The notes: generated from the letters alone by a model not told the origin. 64,000 nucleotides of DNA from Clostridium sp. (GCA_023663805.1 JAMPGR010000001.1:999807-1063806), one strand, 5' to 3'. Numbered from the stretch's first letter, positions 44,839 to 54,608 are shown. Program-made: numbers and translations.

Positions 44839-45834
44839 TCAGGGAACCTCTACCTTGTCGAGAATTTCGGTTATGACTTCGTCGGTTGTGATATTGTTTG
44901 CTTCGGCTTCGTAGGAGAGGCCGATGCGGTGGCGGAGCACATCGTGGCAGACGGCGCGGATATCTTCGGGGATGACATAACCGCGGCTGTGGAGGAATGC
45001 GTAGGCTCGGGCAGCCTTTGCGAGGCTGATCGAGGCGCGCGGCGACGCTCCGAACGAAATCAGGTTGGTCAGGTCATTCAGGCCGTATTCGCCGGGGACA
45101 CGCGTCGCGTAGACGATGTCGACGATATAGCGCTCGATCTTTTCGTCGATATAGATCTGTTCGACGACCTCCTGTGCCTCGATAATCTCCTCGGGACGGA
45201 GAACCGGAGTTATGACCGGGCTGACGCGCGAGAGATTCTGGCGGATAATAAGTTTCTCCTCTTCGCGGGTCGGGTATCCGATGACTACCTTCAGGAGGAA
45301 ACGGTCGACCTGGGCCTCGGGGAGGGGATAGGTACCCTCCTGTTCGATCGGGTTCTGGGTTGCCATGACGAGGAACGGATCGTCGAGTTTGAAGGTCGAT
45401 TCGCCGATTGTGACCTGGCGTTCCTGCATCGCCTCGAGGAGTGCGCTCTGGACTTTTGCCGGGGCGCGGTTGATTTCGTCGGCGAGGACGAAGTTGGCGA
45501 AAATCGGGCCGCGCTTGATCTGGAACTGTTCCTTCTGGACGCTGTAGATCATCGTGCCGATTACGTCGGCCGGAAGAAGGTCAGGGGTAAACTGAATGCG
45601 GCTGTATTTCGCGTCGATCAGTTGGGCGAGTGTTTTGATGGCGAGTGTTTTCGCAAGACCCGGAACACCTTCGAGGAGAATGTGTCCGTTCGAGAGGAGT
45701 GCGATTAATAGCGATTCGACCAGGTGTTTCTGGCCGACGATTGTCTGATCCATGCCGCGGGTCAGAAGACCGATAAAGTTGCTCTTGCTGGCAATCAGAT
45801 CGTTTAACTGTTTGATATTTACTGCGTCGCTCAT
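44839..45834 (-). CDS. MoxR-family AAA+ ATPase
   Basis: This AAA_3 chaperone-type ATPase has Walker A region 'LLEGVPGLAKT', 'FVLADEINRAPAKVQSALLEAMQERQVTIG' (Walker B and sensor) and 'VMATQNPIEQEGTYPLPEAQVDRFLLK', with a C-terminal lid. It probably remodels or activates the Bat VWA proteins. At 331 residues it is typical. It is first gene of the eight-gene operon moxR-DUF58-BatD-like-batABCDE and has an upstream -7 box. Confidence 0.95.
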   Translation of the reverse strand: MSDAVNIKQLNDLIASKSNFIGLLTRGMDQTIVGQKHLVESLLIALLSNGHILLEGVPGLAKTLAIKTLAQLIDAKYSRIQFTPDLLPADVIGTMIYSVQKEQFQIKRGPIFANFVLADEINRAPAKVQSALLEAMQERQVTIGESTFKLDDPFLVMATQNPIEQEGTYPLPEAQVDRFLLKVVIGYPTREEEKLIIRQNLSRVSPVITPVLRPEEIIEAQEVVEQIYIDEKIERYIVDIVYATRVPGEYGLNDLTNLISFGASPRASISLAKAARAYAFLHSRGYVIPEDIRAVCHDVLRHRIGLSYEAEANNITTDEVITEILDKVEVP

Positions 45835-45898
45835 GAGATTTTGAGTGTTTCTTATGCGTTGTTATATCCGCGGCATATGGTCGTCGCGAAATCGAATA

Positions 45899-45906
45899 CA
45901 AATTTA
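45899..45906 (-). promoter_or_regulatory. -7 promoter box for the moxR-bat operon
   Basis: TAAATTTG on the minus strand, 64 nt upstream of moxR, fits TAnnTTTG and is the only such box before the operon. Confidence 0.55.
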
Positions 45907-45989
45907 TATATTAACAACAGAACCCCGGTTAATGGTTTATGTTAAATTTAATTATTTTAGGTTTAACTCTTTTAAATCCCTGCGGATTT

Positions 45990-46727
45990 TCAAAAATTCT
46001 CAAGTCGTTCTTTCCATACTGTCGCGGTGTCTTCATGCTTTTCGGGCGATCCGGTCAGGGTCGAAAAAACAAAGAATGAAATTGCTGCGCCAAGGGCCAG
46101 ACCTGTAATCAGGCCGATGATGAACATCTGCCATCCTGCGGTTGAGCGTGCATCTTCCTCTTCGGCTTCCCCGACCTCTTCGATATCCGGCTCAGCGGGA
46201 TCGTCAACTGGTTCAGGCTCGGGACAATAATCGGGGACGATCGGGATTGCCGGATCCGGCACCGGATCCGGCACCGGATCCAGTTCGGCGACTGGCTCCG
46301 GTTCCGGTCCGAAGACTGGCCCCGGTTCCGGCTCGGCTACTGGTTCCGGCTCGGCAAAGGGCTCTGTTTCCGGTTCCGGCTCTGCAATAGCCGCCTGTTC
46401 GAAAACAGGTTCGGGCTCTGAGGCGGGATCTTCGTCAGGCTGTTCGAGCATGTCGGCGGTAACACCGGGATTCAGTTCGACCGCTTCGAACATCGCGAAG
46501 GGGGCGTTGACACTATGTGCGAGGTGTTCGTCGGGGGTGAAGATGACCCCACGGCCGGTTACGCTGAACGAACCGATACCATCGAGTGTCGCGGCGGAAT
46601 GTGCGACGAGGTTGTCGGCCAGTCTGGCGAAGATGTTTCTCAGAGCGGTCTCGACCTCTTGCGGCTCCATCGAGGCACGGCGGGCGACGAGAGCGCTGAT
46701 TTGCTGAAAATTTATTTTTTCATTCAT
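45990..46727 (-). CDS. HU-like DNA-binding domain with Pro/Glu spacer and TM anchor
   Basis: Residues 1-~90 have the HU/IHF pattern ('FQQISALVARRASMEPQEVETALRNIFARLADNLVAHSAATLDGIGSF' and a short arm), but the arm lacks the usual RNP-type tip. Residues ~95-195 are dominated by Pro-Glu repeats. A TM helix follows ('MFIIGLITGLALGAAISFFVFSTL', about 203-226) with a short charged tail. The architecture predicts an inner-membrane-tethered DNA-binding protein with its N-terminus in the cytoplasm. The gene overlaps the preceding HU-like gene by 8 bp. Function unknown; a link between nucleoid and membrane is inference. Confidence 0.8.
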   Translation of the reverse strand: MNEKINFQQISALVARRASMEPQEVETALRNIFARLADNLVAHSAATLDGIGSFSVTGRGVIFTPDEHLAHSVNAPFAMFEAVELNPGVTADMLEQPDEDPASEPEPVFEQAAIAEPEPETEPFAEPEPVAEPEPGPVFGPEPEPVAELDPVPDPVPDPAIPIVPDYCPEPEPVDDPAEPDIEEVGEAEEEDARSTAGWQMFIIGLITGLALGAAISFFVFSTLTGSPEKHEDTATVWKERLENF

Positions 46728-46944
46728 CGCCGATACGTTTTCTGAGCAGAACGCTCGGTTTGAAACGGATGTCGATTCGCGGGGGGCAAAGGCGCTGTTG
46801 TCCGCTTGCGGGGTCGGTCTCGATATGTTCGTCCGACTTTTCGGCAGAGAAGGTGCCGAACCCGGGAACGGCGATCGAATTGAGTTGAGACAGCTGGGCT
46901 CGGATTTCGTCAGCGAACAGTTCTGTCAGTTTGTTGTCGTCCAT
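46720..46944 (-). CDS. Short HU/IHF-like DNA-binding protein
   Basis: The 74-residue protein matches the HU/IHF N-terminal dimerisation helices and start of the beta-arm ('AVPGFGTFSAEKSDEHIETDP', then 'RIDIRFKPSVLLRKRI'). It is shorter than HU (~90), and the arm tip ('ASGQQRLCPPRIDIRF') is recognisable. It overlaps the gene for a membrane-anchored HU-like protein, so the two may form a heterodimer. It lies 42 bp after the glycosyltransferase gene, probably on the proS transcript. Confidence 0.82.
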   Translation of the reverse strand: MDDNKLTELFADEIRAQLSQLNSIAVPGFGTFSAEKSDEHIETDPASGQQRLCPPRIDIRFKPSVLLRKRIGDE

Positions 46945-46986
46945 TGGGTCTGGAGTGAAATTCGGTTATGGGAGGGATCTGATTTT

Positions 46987-47946
46987 TCAGAAGAGTGTAT
47001 CCTTAATTTCGTAGCGCGGGCGGTGTTTGACCTCCACGAAGATTTTTCCTATATATTCGCCGACGACACCGATGCTCATCAGTATCAGACTCCCGAGGAA
47101 CCAGACCGAGAGCATCAGCGATGCCCATCCGGCGATTGTCTCTCCGCCGAAGTAGGATAGCAGGACATAGATGACCGTCAGCAGATCGAGGCAGAGGAGA
47201 ATCAGTCCGAGAAAGAAGATTATGCGTATCGGTTTGGCGGAGAAGGATGTTATGCCGTCGATCGAAAAACTGAGCATCTTTTTCAGCGGATATTTCGATT
47301 CGCCGGCGACGCGCTGATTGCGGGTGTAGCCGACGGTTGTTGTGCGGAGTCCGATCTGCGGGACTATACCCCGCAGGAACAGGTTGCTTTCGTTGTAGTG
47401 TGACAGCAGTTCGAGGGCGCGGCTGCTCATCAGACGGAAGTCGGCATGGTCGTAGACAGTCTCGAGACCCATGTTCTTCTGGAGGGAATAGAACGCGTGG
47501 GCAGAGGTTCGTTTGAACCAGGTGTCGGTGTCGCGGTTGTCGCGGACGCCGTAGACAATCTCATACCCCTCGAGATATTTTCTGACCATCGCGACAATCG
47601 CTTCGGGATCGTCCTGGAGGTCGGCGTCGATCGATACGGCGATGTCGCAGTTTTCGCGCGCGGTCATCAGTCCGGCAAGGAGTGCATACTGATGGCCGCG
47701 GTTGTGGGCCAGGGCGATTCCTTTGACCCGCGGCGATTTTTCGTGGAGCCGGCCGATTACTTCCCATGTCGCGTCGCGGCTTCCGTCGTCACAACAGAGG
47801 ATATAACTCGAAGGTGCAACGAGAGCTGAACCGACCATCCGGTCGATCAGCTCTTCGAGTGCTTTGGCCGTGTGCGGGAGTGCCTCCTCTTCGTTATAGC
47901 AGGGGATGACGATTGCCAGACGGGGTAGGGAAGTGGTGCCAGTCAC
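46987..47946 (-). CDS. Family 2 glycosyltransferase (polyprenyl-phosphate sugar synthase type)
   Basis: This GT-A fold enzyme has 'VIPCYNEEEALPHT', 'DDGSRDATW', the nucleotide-sugar DxD region 'SIDADLQDDPEAI' and 'YGVRDNRDTDTWFKR', followed by two C-terminal TM helices (about 235-260, 270-295). This is the GtrB/DPM1-like layout: it would load a sugar onto undecaprenyl phosphate for cell-envelope glycans. Sugar and acceptor are not determinable. It follows proS by 9 bp. Confidence 0.9.
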   Translation of the reverse strand: MTGTTSLPRLAIVIPCYNEEEALPHTAKALEELIDRMVGSALVAPSSYILCCDDGSRDATWEVIGRLHEKSPRVKGIALAHNRGHQYALLAGLMTARENCDIAVSIDADLQDDPEAIVAMVRKYLEGYEIVYGVRDNRDTDTWFKRTSAHAFYSLQKNMGLETVYDHADFRLMSSRALELLSHYNESNLFLRGIVPQIGLRTTTVGYTRNQRVAGESKYPLKKMLSFSIDGITSFSAKPIRIIFFLGLILLCLDLLTVIYVLLSYFGGETIAGWASLMLSVWFLGSLILMSIGVVGEYIGKIFVEVKHRPRYEIKDTLF

Positions 47947-47955
47947 GGTTCGGGA

Positions 47956-49437
47956 TCAATAGTTTCTAGCGAAAATGACGCGCTGGGCCGAGGGCTTTCC
48001 GGTCACCATACAAACGCCCGGTGTCTTGTCGCCGTCGAGCGGAATACAGCGTATCGTCGCCTTCGTCTCGGCTTTGATCTTCTCTTCGGTCTCGGGGGTT
48101 CCGTCCCAGTGGGCCAGGATGAAACCTCCCTTTTCGATCTGCTCCTTGAATTCTTCGTAGGTGTCGACTTCGACGATCATCTCCTCGCGGTGTCTGAGGG
48201 CTTTGTCGTAGATATTGGCCTGGATATCCTCGAGCAGGTCGGCGACGCGCTGTGCGATTCCGTCCCAGGGTTCGCTCTGTTTCTCGAGGGTGTCGCGGCG
48301 CATGACTTCGACGGTTCCGTTTTCGATGTCGCGCATGCCGAGGGCGAGACGTACGGGCACACCCTTCAGTTCGTAGTCGGCGAACTTGAAGCCGGGGCGG
48401 CGGTTGTCGGCGTCGTCATACTTGACGCTGATGCCCATCTGGCGGAGTTCCTTGACAAGTGGCTCGACCTTTTCGGATACCTGCCGGAGTTGTTCGGCAC
48501 TCTTGTAGATCGGAACGATGACGACCTGAATCGGAGCGAGGTGGGGAGGGAGCACGAGGCCGTTGTCGTCGGAGTGGGTCATTATCAGCGCACCCATCAG
48601 ACGGGTCGAGACGCCCCACGACGTTGCCCAGACATATTCAGGCTTGTTTTCCTTATTAATAAATGTGACATCGAACGCCTTTGCAAAGTTCTGGCCGAGG
48701 AAGTGGGACGTACCGCTCTGAAGGGCCTTTCCGTCCTGCATCATCGCTTCAATCGTGAAGGTTTCGATTGCACCGGCGAATCGTTCGTTGGCGCTCTTGA
48801 CACCCTTGATGACCGGTACGGCCATATATTTCTCGGCGAATTCGGCGTAGACGTTCAGCATCCGGACAGCCTCTTCGAGCGCCTCTTCGCGTGTTGCGTG
48901 GGCGGTGTGACCCTCCTGCCAGAGGAATTCGGCTGTACGGAGGAACATGCGCGTACGCATCTCCCAGCGGAGAACGTTGGCCCACTGGTTGATCAGCAGC
49001 GGAAGATCGCGGTAACTCTGGATCCAGTTTTTATATGTGTTCCAGATGATCGTCTCGGAGGTCGGGCGGATAATCAGTTCCTCCTCGAGGCAGGCGTCGG
49101 GGTCGACAACGACACCGTTTCCGTCCGGATCGTTCTTCAAACGATAGTGTGTAACGACGGCACATTCCTTGGCGAAACCTTCGACATGCTCGGCCTCGCG
49201 ACAGAGGAATGATTTCGGAATCAGGAGGGGGAAATATGCGTTCTGGTGACCCGTTTCCTTGAACATACGGTCGAGTTGCTGCTGCATCTTCTCCCAGATG
49301 GCATAGCCGTAGGGCTTGATGACCATACATCCCCGGACAGCCGACTGCTCGGCGAGATCGGCCTTGACGACAAGGTCGTTATACCACTGCGAATAGTTTT
49401 CGCTTCGTTTTGTCAGATCTTTAAGTTCCTTTGCCAT
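47956..49437 (-). CDS. proS: Prolyl-tRNA synthetase, archaeal/eukaryote-like type
   Basis: This class II synthetase charges tRNA(Pro). '[10 protein letters not shown]', '[16 protein letters not shown]' (motif 2), '[34 protein letters not shown]' and a C-terminal zinc-binding/anticodon region ending 'VIFARNY' mark the archaeal-like ProS3 group (493 residues). This type lacks the ~180-residue INS editing insertion of bacterial ProRS, matching the separate deacylase gene at the right end of the window. It heads the transcript with the GT2 and HU-like genes. Confidence 0.95.
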   Translation of the reverse strand: MAKELKDLTKRSENYSQWYNDLVVKADLAEQSAVRGCMVIKPYGYAIWEKMQQQLDRMFKETGHQNAYFPLLIPKSFLCREAEHVEGFAKECAVVTHYRLKNDPDGNGVVVDPDACLEEELIIRPTSETIIWNTYKNWIQSYRDLPLLINQWANVLRWEMRTRMFLRTAEFLWQEGHTAHATREEALEEAVRMLNVYAEFAEKYMAVPVIKGVKSANERFAGAIETFTIEAMMQDGKALQSGTSHFLGQNFAKAFDVTFINKENKPEYVWATSWGVSTRLMGALIMTHSDDNGLVLPPHLAPIQVVIVPIYKSAEQLRQVSEKVEPLVKELRQMGISVKYDDADNRRPGFKFADYELKGVPVRLALGMRDIENGTVEVMRRDTLEKQSEPWDGIAQRVADLLEDIQANIYDKALRHREEMIVEVDTYEEFKEQIEKGGFILAHWDGTPETEEKIKAETKATIRCIPLDGDKTPGVCMVTGKPSAQRVIFARNY

Positions 49438-49499
49438 TTTTTCTTTTCGATAATCTCTTTTAGATAGGATGCGCCACAGTTGGCGCCTTTGTCAGTCTG

Positions 49500-49507
49500 C
49501 AAAATTA
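49500..49507 (-). promoter_or_regulatory. -7 promoter box for proS
   Basis: TAATTTTG followed by C on the minus strand, with a TTTG -33 element exactly 20 nt upstream (49528-49531). The leader carries a short hairpin, GCGCCA/TGGCGC. Confidence 0.75.
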
Positions 49508-49632
49508 CACTAATTTTATGAAATTTCCAAAAACAGATTTTCATTCGGGGGCAGAGAACTGTTTAACGGAGCAATATCTGACCAATTAAGAGTAAATTCA
49601 GGTCAGATTTTTTTTCATAAAAGACAGATTGT

Positions 49633-49640
49633 TAATTTTG
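49633..49640 (+). promoter_or_regulatory. -7 promoter box for the sulfatase gene
   Basis: TAATTTTG, 51 nt upstream of the sulfatase start codon, fits TAnnTTTG and is divergent from the proS promoter. Confidence 0.6.
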
Positions 49641-49691
49641 TTTTACAAAACAATAACATAATCAATTCTAACCCCACAACAACTTCAGAAC

Positions 49692-52292
49692 ATGAAGACA
49701 TCAAAACAGATTCTGATGTCGGCGGCTGCGCTGGTTCCGGTGATGTCCTGGGCCCAGCAGGAGGCGCGCCATCCGAACATCATGCTGATTGTCGTCGACG
49801 ACATGGGCTACTCAGACCCCGGTTGCTTCGGCGGAGAAATTAACACCCCGAATATCGACGGTCTCGCCCGCGACGGTGTCCGCTTTACCCAATTCTTCAA
49901 CTCGGGCCGCAGTTGTCCGTCGCGCGCATCGCTCCTGACCGGACTCTACGCCCACCAGACCGGCATCACGGCCATGGGCCTGAGTATGAACAGGCAGTGT
50001 GTAACGATTCCCGAGGTGCTCCGCCAGGCCGGCTACCACACCTCGATGAGCGGCAAATGGCACCTCTCGTTGACCCAGAGTATCAACAACAACAACGGCG
50101 GCACCGACCAACTCCGCTGGCTGAACCACCAGGGGTCGTTCGACCGCAACTTCTCGGCGCTCGACACCTACCCCTGTAACCGCGGTTTCGAAGAACACTG
50201 GGGAACCATATGGGGTGTCGTAGACCATTTCGACCCGTTCTCGCTCGTACACAACGAGACGCCGATCTACACCGGCCATAACGGTCAGGAGGAACTCCCC
50301 GAGGGTTTCTACTCGACCGACTTCATCACCGAGAAAGCAATCGATATGCTCGACGGATATCAGACCGACGATGACGACAAGCCTTTCTTTATGTATGTCT
50401 CCTATAACGCTCCCCACTGGCCCCTCCACGCCAAACCTGAAGATATTGCGAAATACAAGGGGGTCTACGACCAGGGATGGGACGTCATGCGCGAGAACCG
50501 CTATGCACGTATGGTCGAACTCGGTCTGATCTCACCCGAACAGGTTCCGGTCTGTCGAAACGAGAGCAACCGAAAATGGGAGAACGAATCAGACAAGGCT
50601 TGGCAGGCTGCGAATATGGAGGTTCATGCCGCGATGATTGACTGCGTCGATCAGGGTATCGGTCGCATTATCGCGAAACTGAAGGAGACCGGCGAATATG
50701 ACAATACGGTTATCATCTTTACCTCCGACAACGGCGCATCCTCGGAAAACTACACGATCGGCAACTTCGACCGCCATAATCAGACGCGCGACGGACGCCA
50801 GGTTGTCCGCAACTCCCGGACCCCGGGCGACGAACTCTCCTACAATTATCTCGATACCGGCTGGGCCGGCGCCGTCAACACGCCGTTCCGCTACTGGAAA
50901 CGCCAGTCGTTCCACGGCGGAACGGCCGCACCGACCATCGTCGTCTGGCCCGGGGGGATGAAGGCTGAGAAGGGGAGCATCACCGACCAGCCATGCCACT
51001 TTATCGACCTGATGCCGACCTGCATCGAACTCGCCGGGGCGGAATATCCCGAGACCTACAACGGCAACAATATTATTCCGCTCGTCGCCGAAGGGCGCAG
51101 TTTCCTTCCGCTGCTCGAGGGTAACGACTGGGATACGGAGCGCACGATGTTCTGGGAGCATGAAAACGGCAAAGCTGTCCGCAAGGGTGACTGGAAAATG
51201 ACCGCCCACACCGACAACGGCGCATGGCAGCTCTTCGATATGTCGACTGACTATTCCGAGACTGACAATGTCGCCGCCGAACACCCCGAGATTGTTCGCG
51301 AACTCCGCGCGATGTGGAATGAATGGGCAAAGAGCGTCGGGCTCAGTGTGCCCGCCGAGATCGACGAAACAGAGAAGGAGCTGGTTTTCTATCTCCCTTT
51401 TGACGGAAGTCTGGATGAGATGGAACAGGGTCGCGCCGTGACTCCGAACAACGGGTATACATTCGAGGAGGGTGTCGTCGGACAGGCACTGAAACTGAAT
51501 GGCGTCAACCAGTCGCTCGACTTTCTACATCCGAATCTTATCCAGACTGAAAACACACAGTTCACTATTGCCGCATGGGTCTATGACGATGAAACCCTCG
51601 AACCGGATCCGGACAACGCCTCGACCCAGGACGGAAGTTATTTTCGCGACCAGGTCATCTTCGCCCAGCGCGACAACGCCGGGACAGGACGAATAATCCT
51701 CTATTCACGCCTCGAACGTCCAGAGTCAGGCGGCGAAGTCGAGAACTATTACGTCAACTTCCTCGGCAACAACCGTAACTACTCCTCGGCCGGAGCCGCC
51801 GAACGGGGCAAATGGCAGCATGTCGTCGTCGCCTGCAACCCGGCCGACCAGACTGTTACATTCTATGTAAACGGCCAGCGCGACCGAACGGTCACGACAC
51901 CTCGTTTCGAGGCCTGCGTCGGCGGCTTCAGAATCGGCGGCCACAAGGCCGACAAGGACTACTGGAACGGCAAGATCGACGAACTCTATTTTTACCGCGG
52001 TCTCTTGAGTGCCGAAGATGTAAAGAGTCTCTATGAGGGTAATGGTACGACACGTCTGACTGCAGTCGACGGCACACAGGCCGGCATAGTCTACGATTCG
52101 ATATCCCGAACGGTATGCACAGCCAATGGCGCCGTCGCAAAATCGATAGCAGTCTACACCGTCGCCGGATCGCTGGCTGCTTCGGTTGATAATTCGACCT
52201 CGCTCCGTCTCGGCTCCCTTACCCCCGATGTCTATATCGTCAAGGCAGTCGATCCCGATGGTGTTGAATCGTCGCTCAAAATCAGATTCTGA
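49692..52292 (+). CDS. Secreted Cys-type sulfatase with C-terminal LamG and sorting-like tail
   Basis: This S1-family sulfatase removes sulfate esters, probably from host or algal glycans. A signal peptide (…VPVMSWAQ) is followed by calcium-binding 'IVVDDMGYSDPG' (D36, D37) and the formylglycine site 'SCPSRASLLTG' (C75), needing an anaerobic SME encoded elsewhere. 'SGKWHL' and 'FTSDNGASSE' complete the active site. From about residue 560 to 780 a LamG domain follows ('LVFYLPFDGSLDEM', 'QSLDFLHPN', 'RDRTVTTPRFEACVGGFRIGG'), then a ~70-residue T9SS-type tail ('YTVAGSLAASV', 'LTPDVYIVKA'). At 866 residues it is longer than the usual ~500 because of these modules. It is monocistronic, ending at a strong terminator. 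Confidence 0.92.
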   Translation: MKTSKQILMSAAALVPVMSWAQQEARHPNIMLIVVDDMGYSDPGCFGGEINTPNIDGLARDGVRFTQFFNSGRSCPSRASLLTGLYAHQTGITAMGLSMNRQCVTIPEVLRQAGYHTSMSGKWHLSLTQSINNNNGGTDQLRWLNHQGSFDRNFSALDTYPCNRGFEEHWGTIWGVVDHFDPFSLVHNETPIYTGHNGQEELPEGFYSTDFITEKAIDMLDGYQTDDDDKPFFMYVSYNAPHWPLHAKPEDIAKYKGVYDQGWDVMRENRYARMVELGLISPEQVPVCRNESNRKWENESDKAWQAANMEVHAAMIDCVDQGIGRIIAKLKETGEYDNTVIIFTSDNGASSENYTIGNFDRHNQTRDGRQVVRNSRTPGDELSYNYLDTGWAGAVNTPFRYWKRQSFHGGTAAPTIVVWPGGMKAEKGSITDQPCHFIDLMPTCIELAGAEYPETYNGNNIIPLVAEGRSFLPLLEGNDWDTERTMFWEHENGKAVRKGDWKMTAHTDNGAWQLFDMSTDYSETDNVAAEHPEIVRELRAMWNEWAKSVGLSVPAEIDETEKELVFYLPFDGSLDEMEQGRAVTPNNGYTFEEGVVGQALKLNGVNQSLDFLHPNLIQTENTQFTIAAWVYDDETLEPDPDNASTQDGSYFRDQVIFAQRDNAGTGRIILYSRLERPESGGEVENYYVNFLGNNRNYSSAGAAERGKWQHVVVACNPADQTVTFYVNGQRDRTVTTPRFEACVGGFRIGGHKADKDYWNGKIDELYFYRGLLSAEDVKSLYEGNGTTRLTAVDGTQAGIVYDSISRTVCTANGAVAKSIAVYTVAGSLAASVDNSTSLRLGSLTPDVYIVKAVDPDGVESSLKIRF

Positions 52293-52303
52293 TCCTGTCT
52301 CCC

Positions 52304-52352
52304 ACATAAAACAAAAAAGGCATCCGATTCGGATGCCTTTTTTGTTTTATGT
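52304..52352. terminator. Bidirectional terminator, 23-bp stem
   Basis: 52304-52326 and 52330-52352 are perfectly complementary around a 3-nt loop, with A6 and T6 tracts inside the outer stem. It serves the sulfatase gene and the convergent ligase-lipoprotein operon. Confidence 0.85.
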
Positions 52353-52356
52353 ATGG

Positions 52357-52902
52357 TCACTCGGCCGGGCGAAGTTCCGGGGGAAGTTCGTCGGAAGGCT
52401 GGGCGGCGACAGAGTCTGTTCCGGTCGAATCGCTCTCTTCGGAGGGAGCGGCTGGTCCATAGCCGTCATACTGCGACAACCGCTCCTGGAAGCGGCTATA
52501 GACCTCCTGGAGGTCAGTGTCTGGATGATTATTGTCGGGGCGCGATGCAGCGGCGAGAAATTTGTCGCCGTGGTTTCCACGAACTATATCGTAGATGTCG
52601 ACAAAGTCCCGCATCGTCGCCATCGCTCCGCGGTGGTTGCCGGAGGAGATCTGCTGGTTGTAAAGATCGTAGAATCCATAGAGTATTCCGGCGGCTTGTT
52701 CCGGAGAGAGGTCGTCGGCGAAGAGCGTCTGGTCATCGCCCGCTTTGACATTCTGGGCGGGGAGGGGGGCGGATTCAGCGACGGTCTCAGTCGAATCCAT
52801 AGCCGTCTGAGCGTCGTCAGCCTTGTTTCCGCCGCTGCAGGATGTTATAACTATCGTGGCGGCCAGAATGACGGCCGCGACGGGTGTTTTCTTTAGTATC
52901 AT
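52357..52902 (-). CDS. Lipoprotein of unknown function
   Basis: The 181-residue protein has lipobox 'IVITSC' (Cys near residue 22). The mature part has an acidic N-terminal linker, a helical core (about 60-135; 'SPEQAAGILYGFYDLYNQQISSG', 'ATMRDFVDIYDIVRGNHGD') and a Pro/Ser/Asp-rich tail. I do not recognise the family. It follows the acyl-CoA ligase gene by 14 bp, so the two are probably cotranscribed. Confidence 0.75.
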   Translation of the reverse strand: MILKKTPVAAVILAATIVITSCSGGNKADDAQTAMDSTETVAESAPLPAQNVKAGDDQTLFADDLSPEQAAGILYGFYDLYNQQISSGNHRGAMATMRDFVDIYDIVRGNHGDKFLAAASRPDNNHPDTDLQEVYSRFQERLSQYDGYGPAAPSEESDSTGTDSVAAQPSDELPPELRPAE

Positions 52903-52916
52903 ACTTATTCGGAAAC

Positions 52917-54581
52917 TTATTTTGCTGGTTGATAGAGATAGCGTTTAATCGATTTTTTCGGAGTCTTCTCGAATTCTTCGTTGAAGATTCGGGCTTTTGC
53001 GATACGCGAATAACTCGGAAGAGCCTGGTTCAGTGTCGCGATATTTTCGTCCATTGTAGCCTGGATGTCGTCGGTCGACATACCCTGTAGGTTCGCGTTG
53101 TCCATGTCGGGATAGATAAGCGCGACAAGCCGCCCGTCCTCCTCGATAATCAGCGATTCGTTGACATATGGCATATTGTTCAACTGGTCTTCAATCTCTT
53201 CGGGGTAAATATTCTGTCCCGATGCTCCGAGAATCATATTTTTGTCGCGGCCGCGAAGGTAGATGAAATTGTCTGCGTCGACACACCCGATGTCGCCCGT
53301 GTTGAGCCATCTGTCGTTGTCAATGGCCGCGCGTGTAGCCTCCGGATTTTTATAATAACCGGTCATGACGTTGTCTCCGCGCGTGTAGATGACTCCGGGG
53401 ACAGTCGACGGGGATGGGGAGTCTACGCGAACCTCCATGCGGTCGACAACGCGTCCGCACGATCCCTGGCGAGACTCTGTCCAATTGGCATATGATATCA
53501 GCGGACCGCATTCAGTCATGCCATAGCCGACAGTGAATGGGAATGATATTTTTCGGAGGAATATCTCGACCTCTTTGTTCAGGCTGGCGCCGCCGATAAT
53601 AATTTCGCATAACTGGCCGCCGAAACTCACGGTCAGTTTCTCCTTGACGCGCGACAGCAGGCGGTTGTCGAGGAACGGGACGCGGAGCATCAGTTTCATC
53701 AGCGGCTTGTCGAGCAGAGGGAAGATGCGTGTCCTGATGATCTTCTCGAGAATCAGCGGAACGGCGACAATCAGTTTCGGGCGTATACGTTCGAATACGG
53801 CCGTCAGCACCCGCGGCGAAGGGGTCCGGTTTAGGAACCAGATCTGACACCCCTTGACGAACGGATGGAGGAATTCGATCGAAAGGCCGTACATATGGGC
53901 CATCGGGAGCATCAGGACAAGCGGATCGCCGGCTTTAAGGTAGGGGATATGTTCGCAGGCGAAGATGACATTCGAGACCATTGCCCGGTCCGGCAGCATG
54001 ACCCCTTTGGAGAATCCGGTCGATCCGGAGGTGTAACTGATCAGGATCGTCTCTTCTGGCTTGGTCCGGGCATAGCGGACATCCTTCGCCTCGAAACGCT
54101 CGGGGAATTCGCGGCCGAAAAGTTCGTTCAGGTGGGCTCGGGCAACGGCCAGACCTTCGTGGCGCGAGAAGAGGAGGAAGAATCCGTTGGTCGACAGAAT
54201 GCCTCGCAGGGCGGGCATCAAGTCGGGATCGAGGTTCTCAAAAATAGCCTCGTCGGCGAAGAGAAGGAGCGATTCGGAGTGGTTGACAAGATGGTGGATG
54301 TTGTCACTCTTGAATTCGTGGAGAATCGGAACGATCACGGCTCCGTATGACACGGCCGCGATAAAGACAACTCCCCAGTGGGCCGAGTTCTTTCCGCAGA
54401 GGGCGATCTTGTCGCCGGGGCGGACACCGCTCTCGCGGAACAGAAGGTGGAGTTTGGCTACCTTTCGTGCGACATCCTTGAACTGCAGCGATACGCCGTC
54501 GATATCCGTCAGTGCGGGCATGTCCCAGTGGTTTCTGATAGTTTGCTCGAAGAGTTCGGAGAGGGAGGTGTTTATATCCAT
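52917..54581 (-). CDS. AMP-dependent acyl-CoA synthetase/ligase
   Basis: This ANL-superfamily enzyme activates a carboxylic acid (probably fatty acid) with ATP and CoA. 'ILISYTSGSTGFSKGVML' (P-loop-like A3), 'GYGMTECGPLI' (A5), 'NTGDIGCVDADNFIYLRGRDKNMI' (A7-A8) and the C-terminal 'TPKKSIKRYLY' lysine (A10) are present. 554 residues fits long-chain acyl-CoA ligases. It heads a two-gene operon with a lipoprotein. Substrate chain length is unknown. Confidence 0.92.
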   Translation of the reverse strand: MDINTSLSELFEQTIRNHWDMPALTDIDGVSLQFKDVARKVAKLHLLFRESGVRPGDKIALCGKNSAHWGVVFIAAVSYGAVIVPILHEFKSDNIHHLVNHSESLLLFADEAIFENLDPDLMPALRGILSTNGFFLLFSRHEGLAVARAHLNELFGREFPERFEAKDVRYARTKPEETILISYTSGSTGFSKGVMLPDRAMVSNVIFACEHIPYLKAGDPLVLMLPMAHMYGLSIEFLHPFVKGCQIWFLNRTPSPRVLTAVFERIRPKLIVAVPLILEKIIRTRIFPLLDKPLMKLMLRVPFLDNRLLSRVKEKLTVSFGGQLCEIIIGGASLNKEVEIFLRKISFPFTVGYGMTECGPLISYANWTESRQGSCGRVVDRMEVRVDSPSPSTVPGVIYTRGDNVMTGYYKNPEATRAAIDNDRWLNTGDIGCVDADNFIYLRGRDKNMILGASGQNIYPEEIEDQLNNMPYVNESLIIEEDGRLVALIYPDMDNANLQGMSTDDIQATMDENIATLNQALPSYSRIAKARIFNEEFEKTPKKSIKRYLYQPAK

Positions 54582-54608
54582 GCTGTTTGGTTATTCTGTT
54601 TCAGATTG

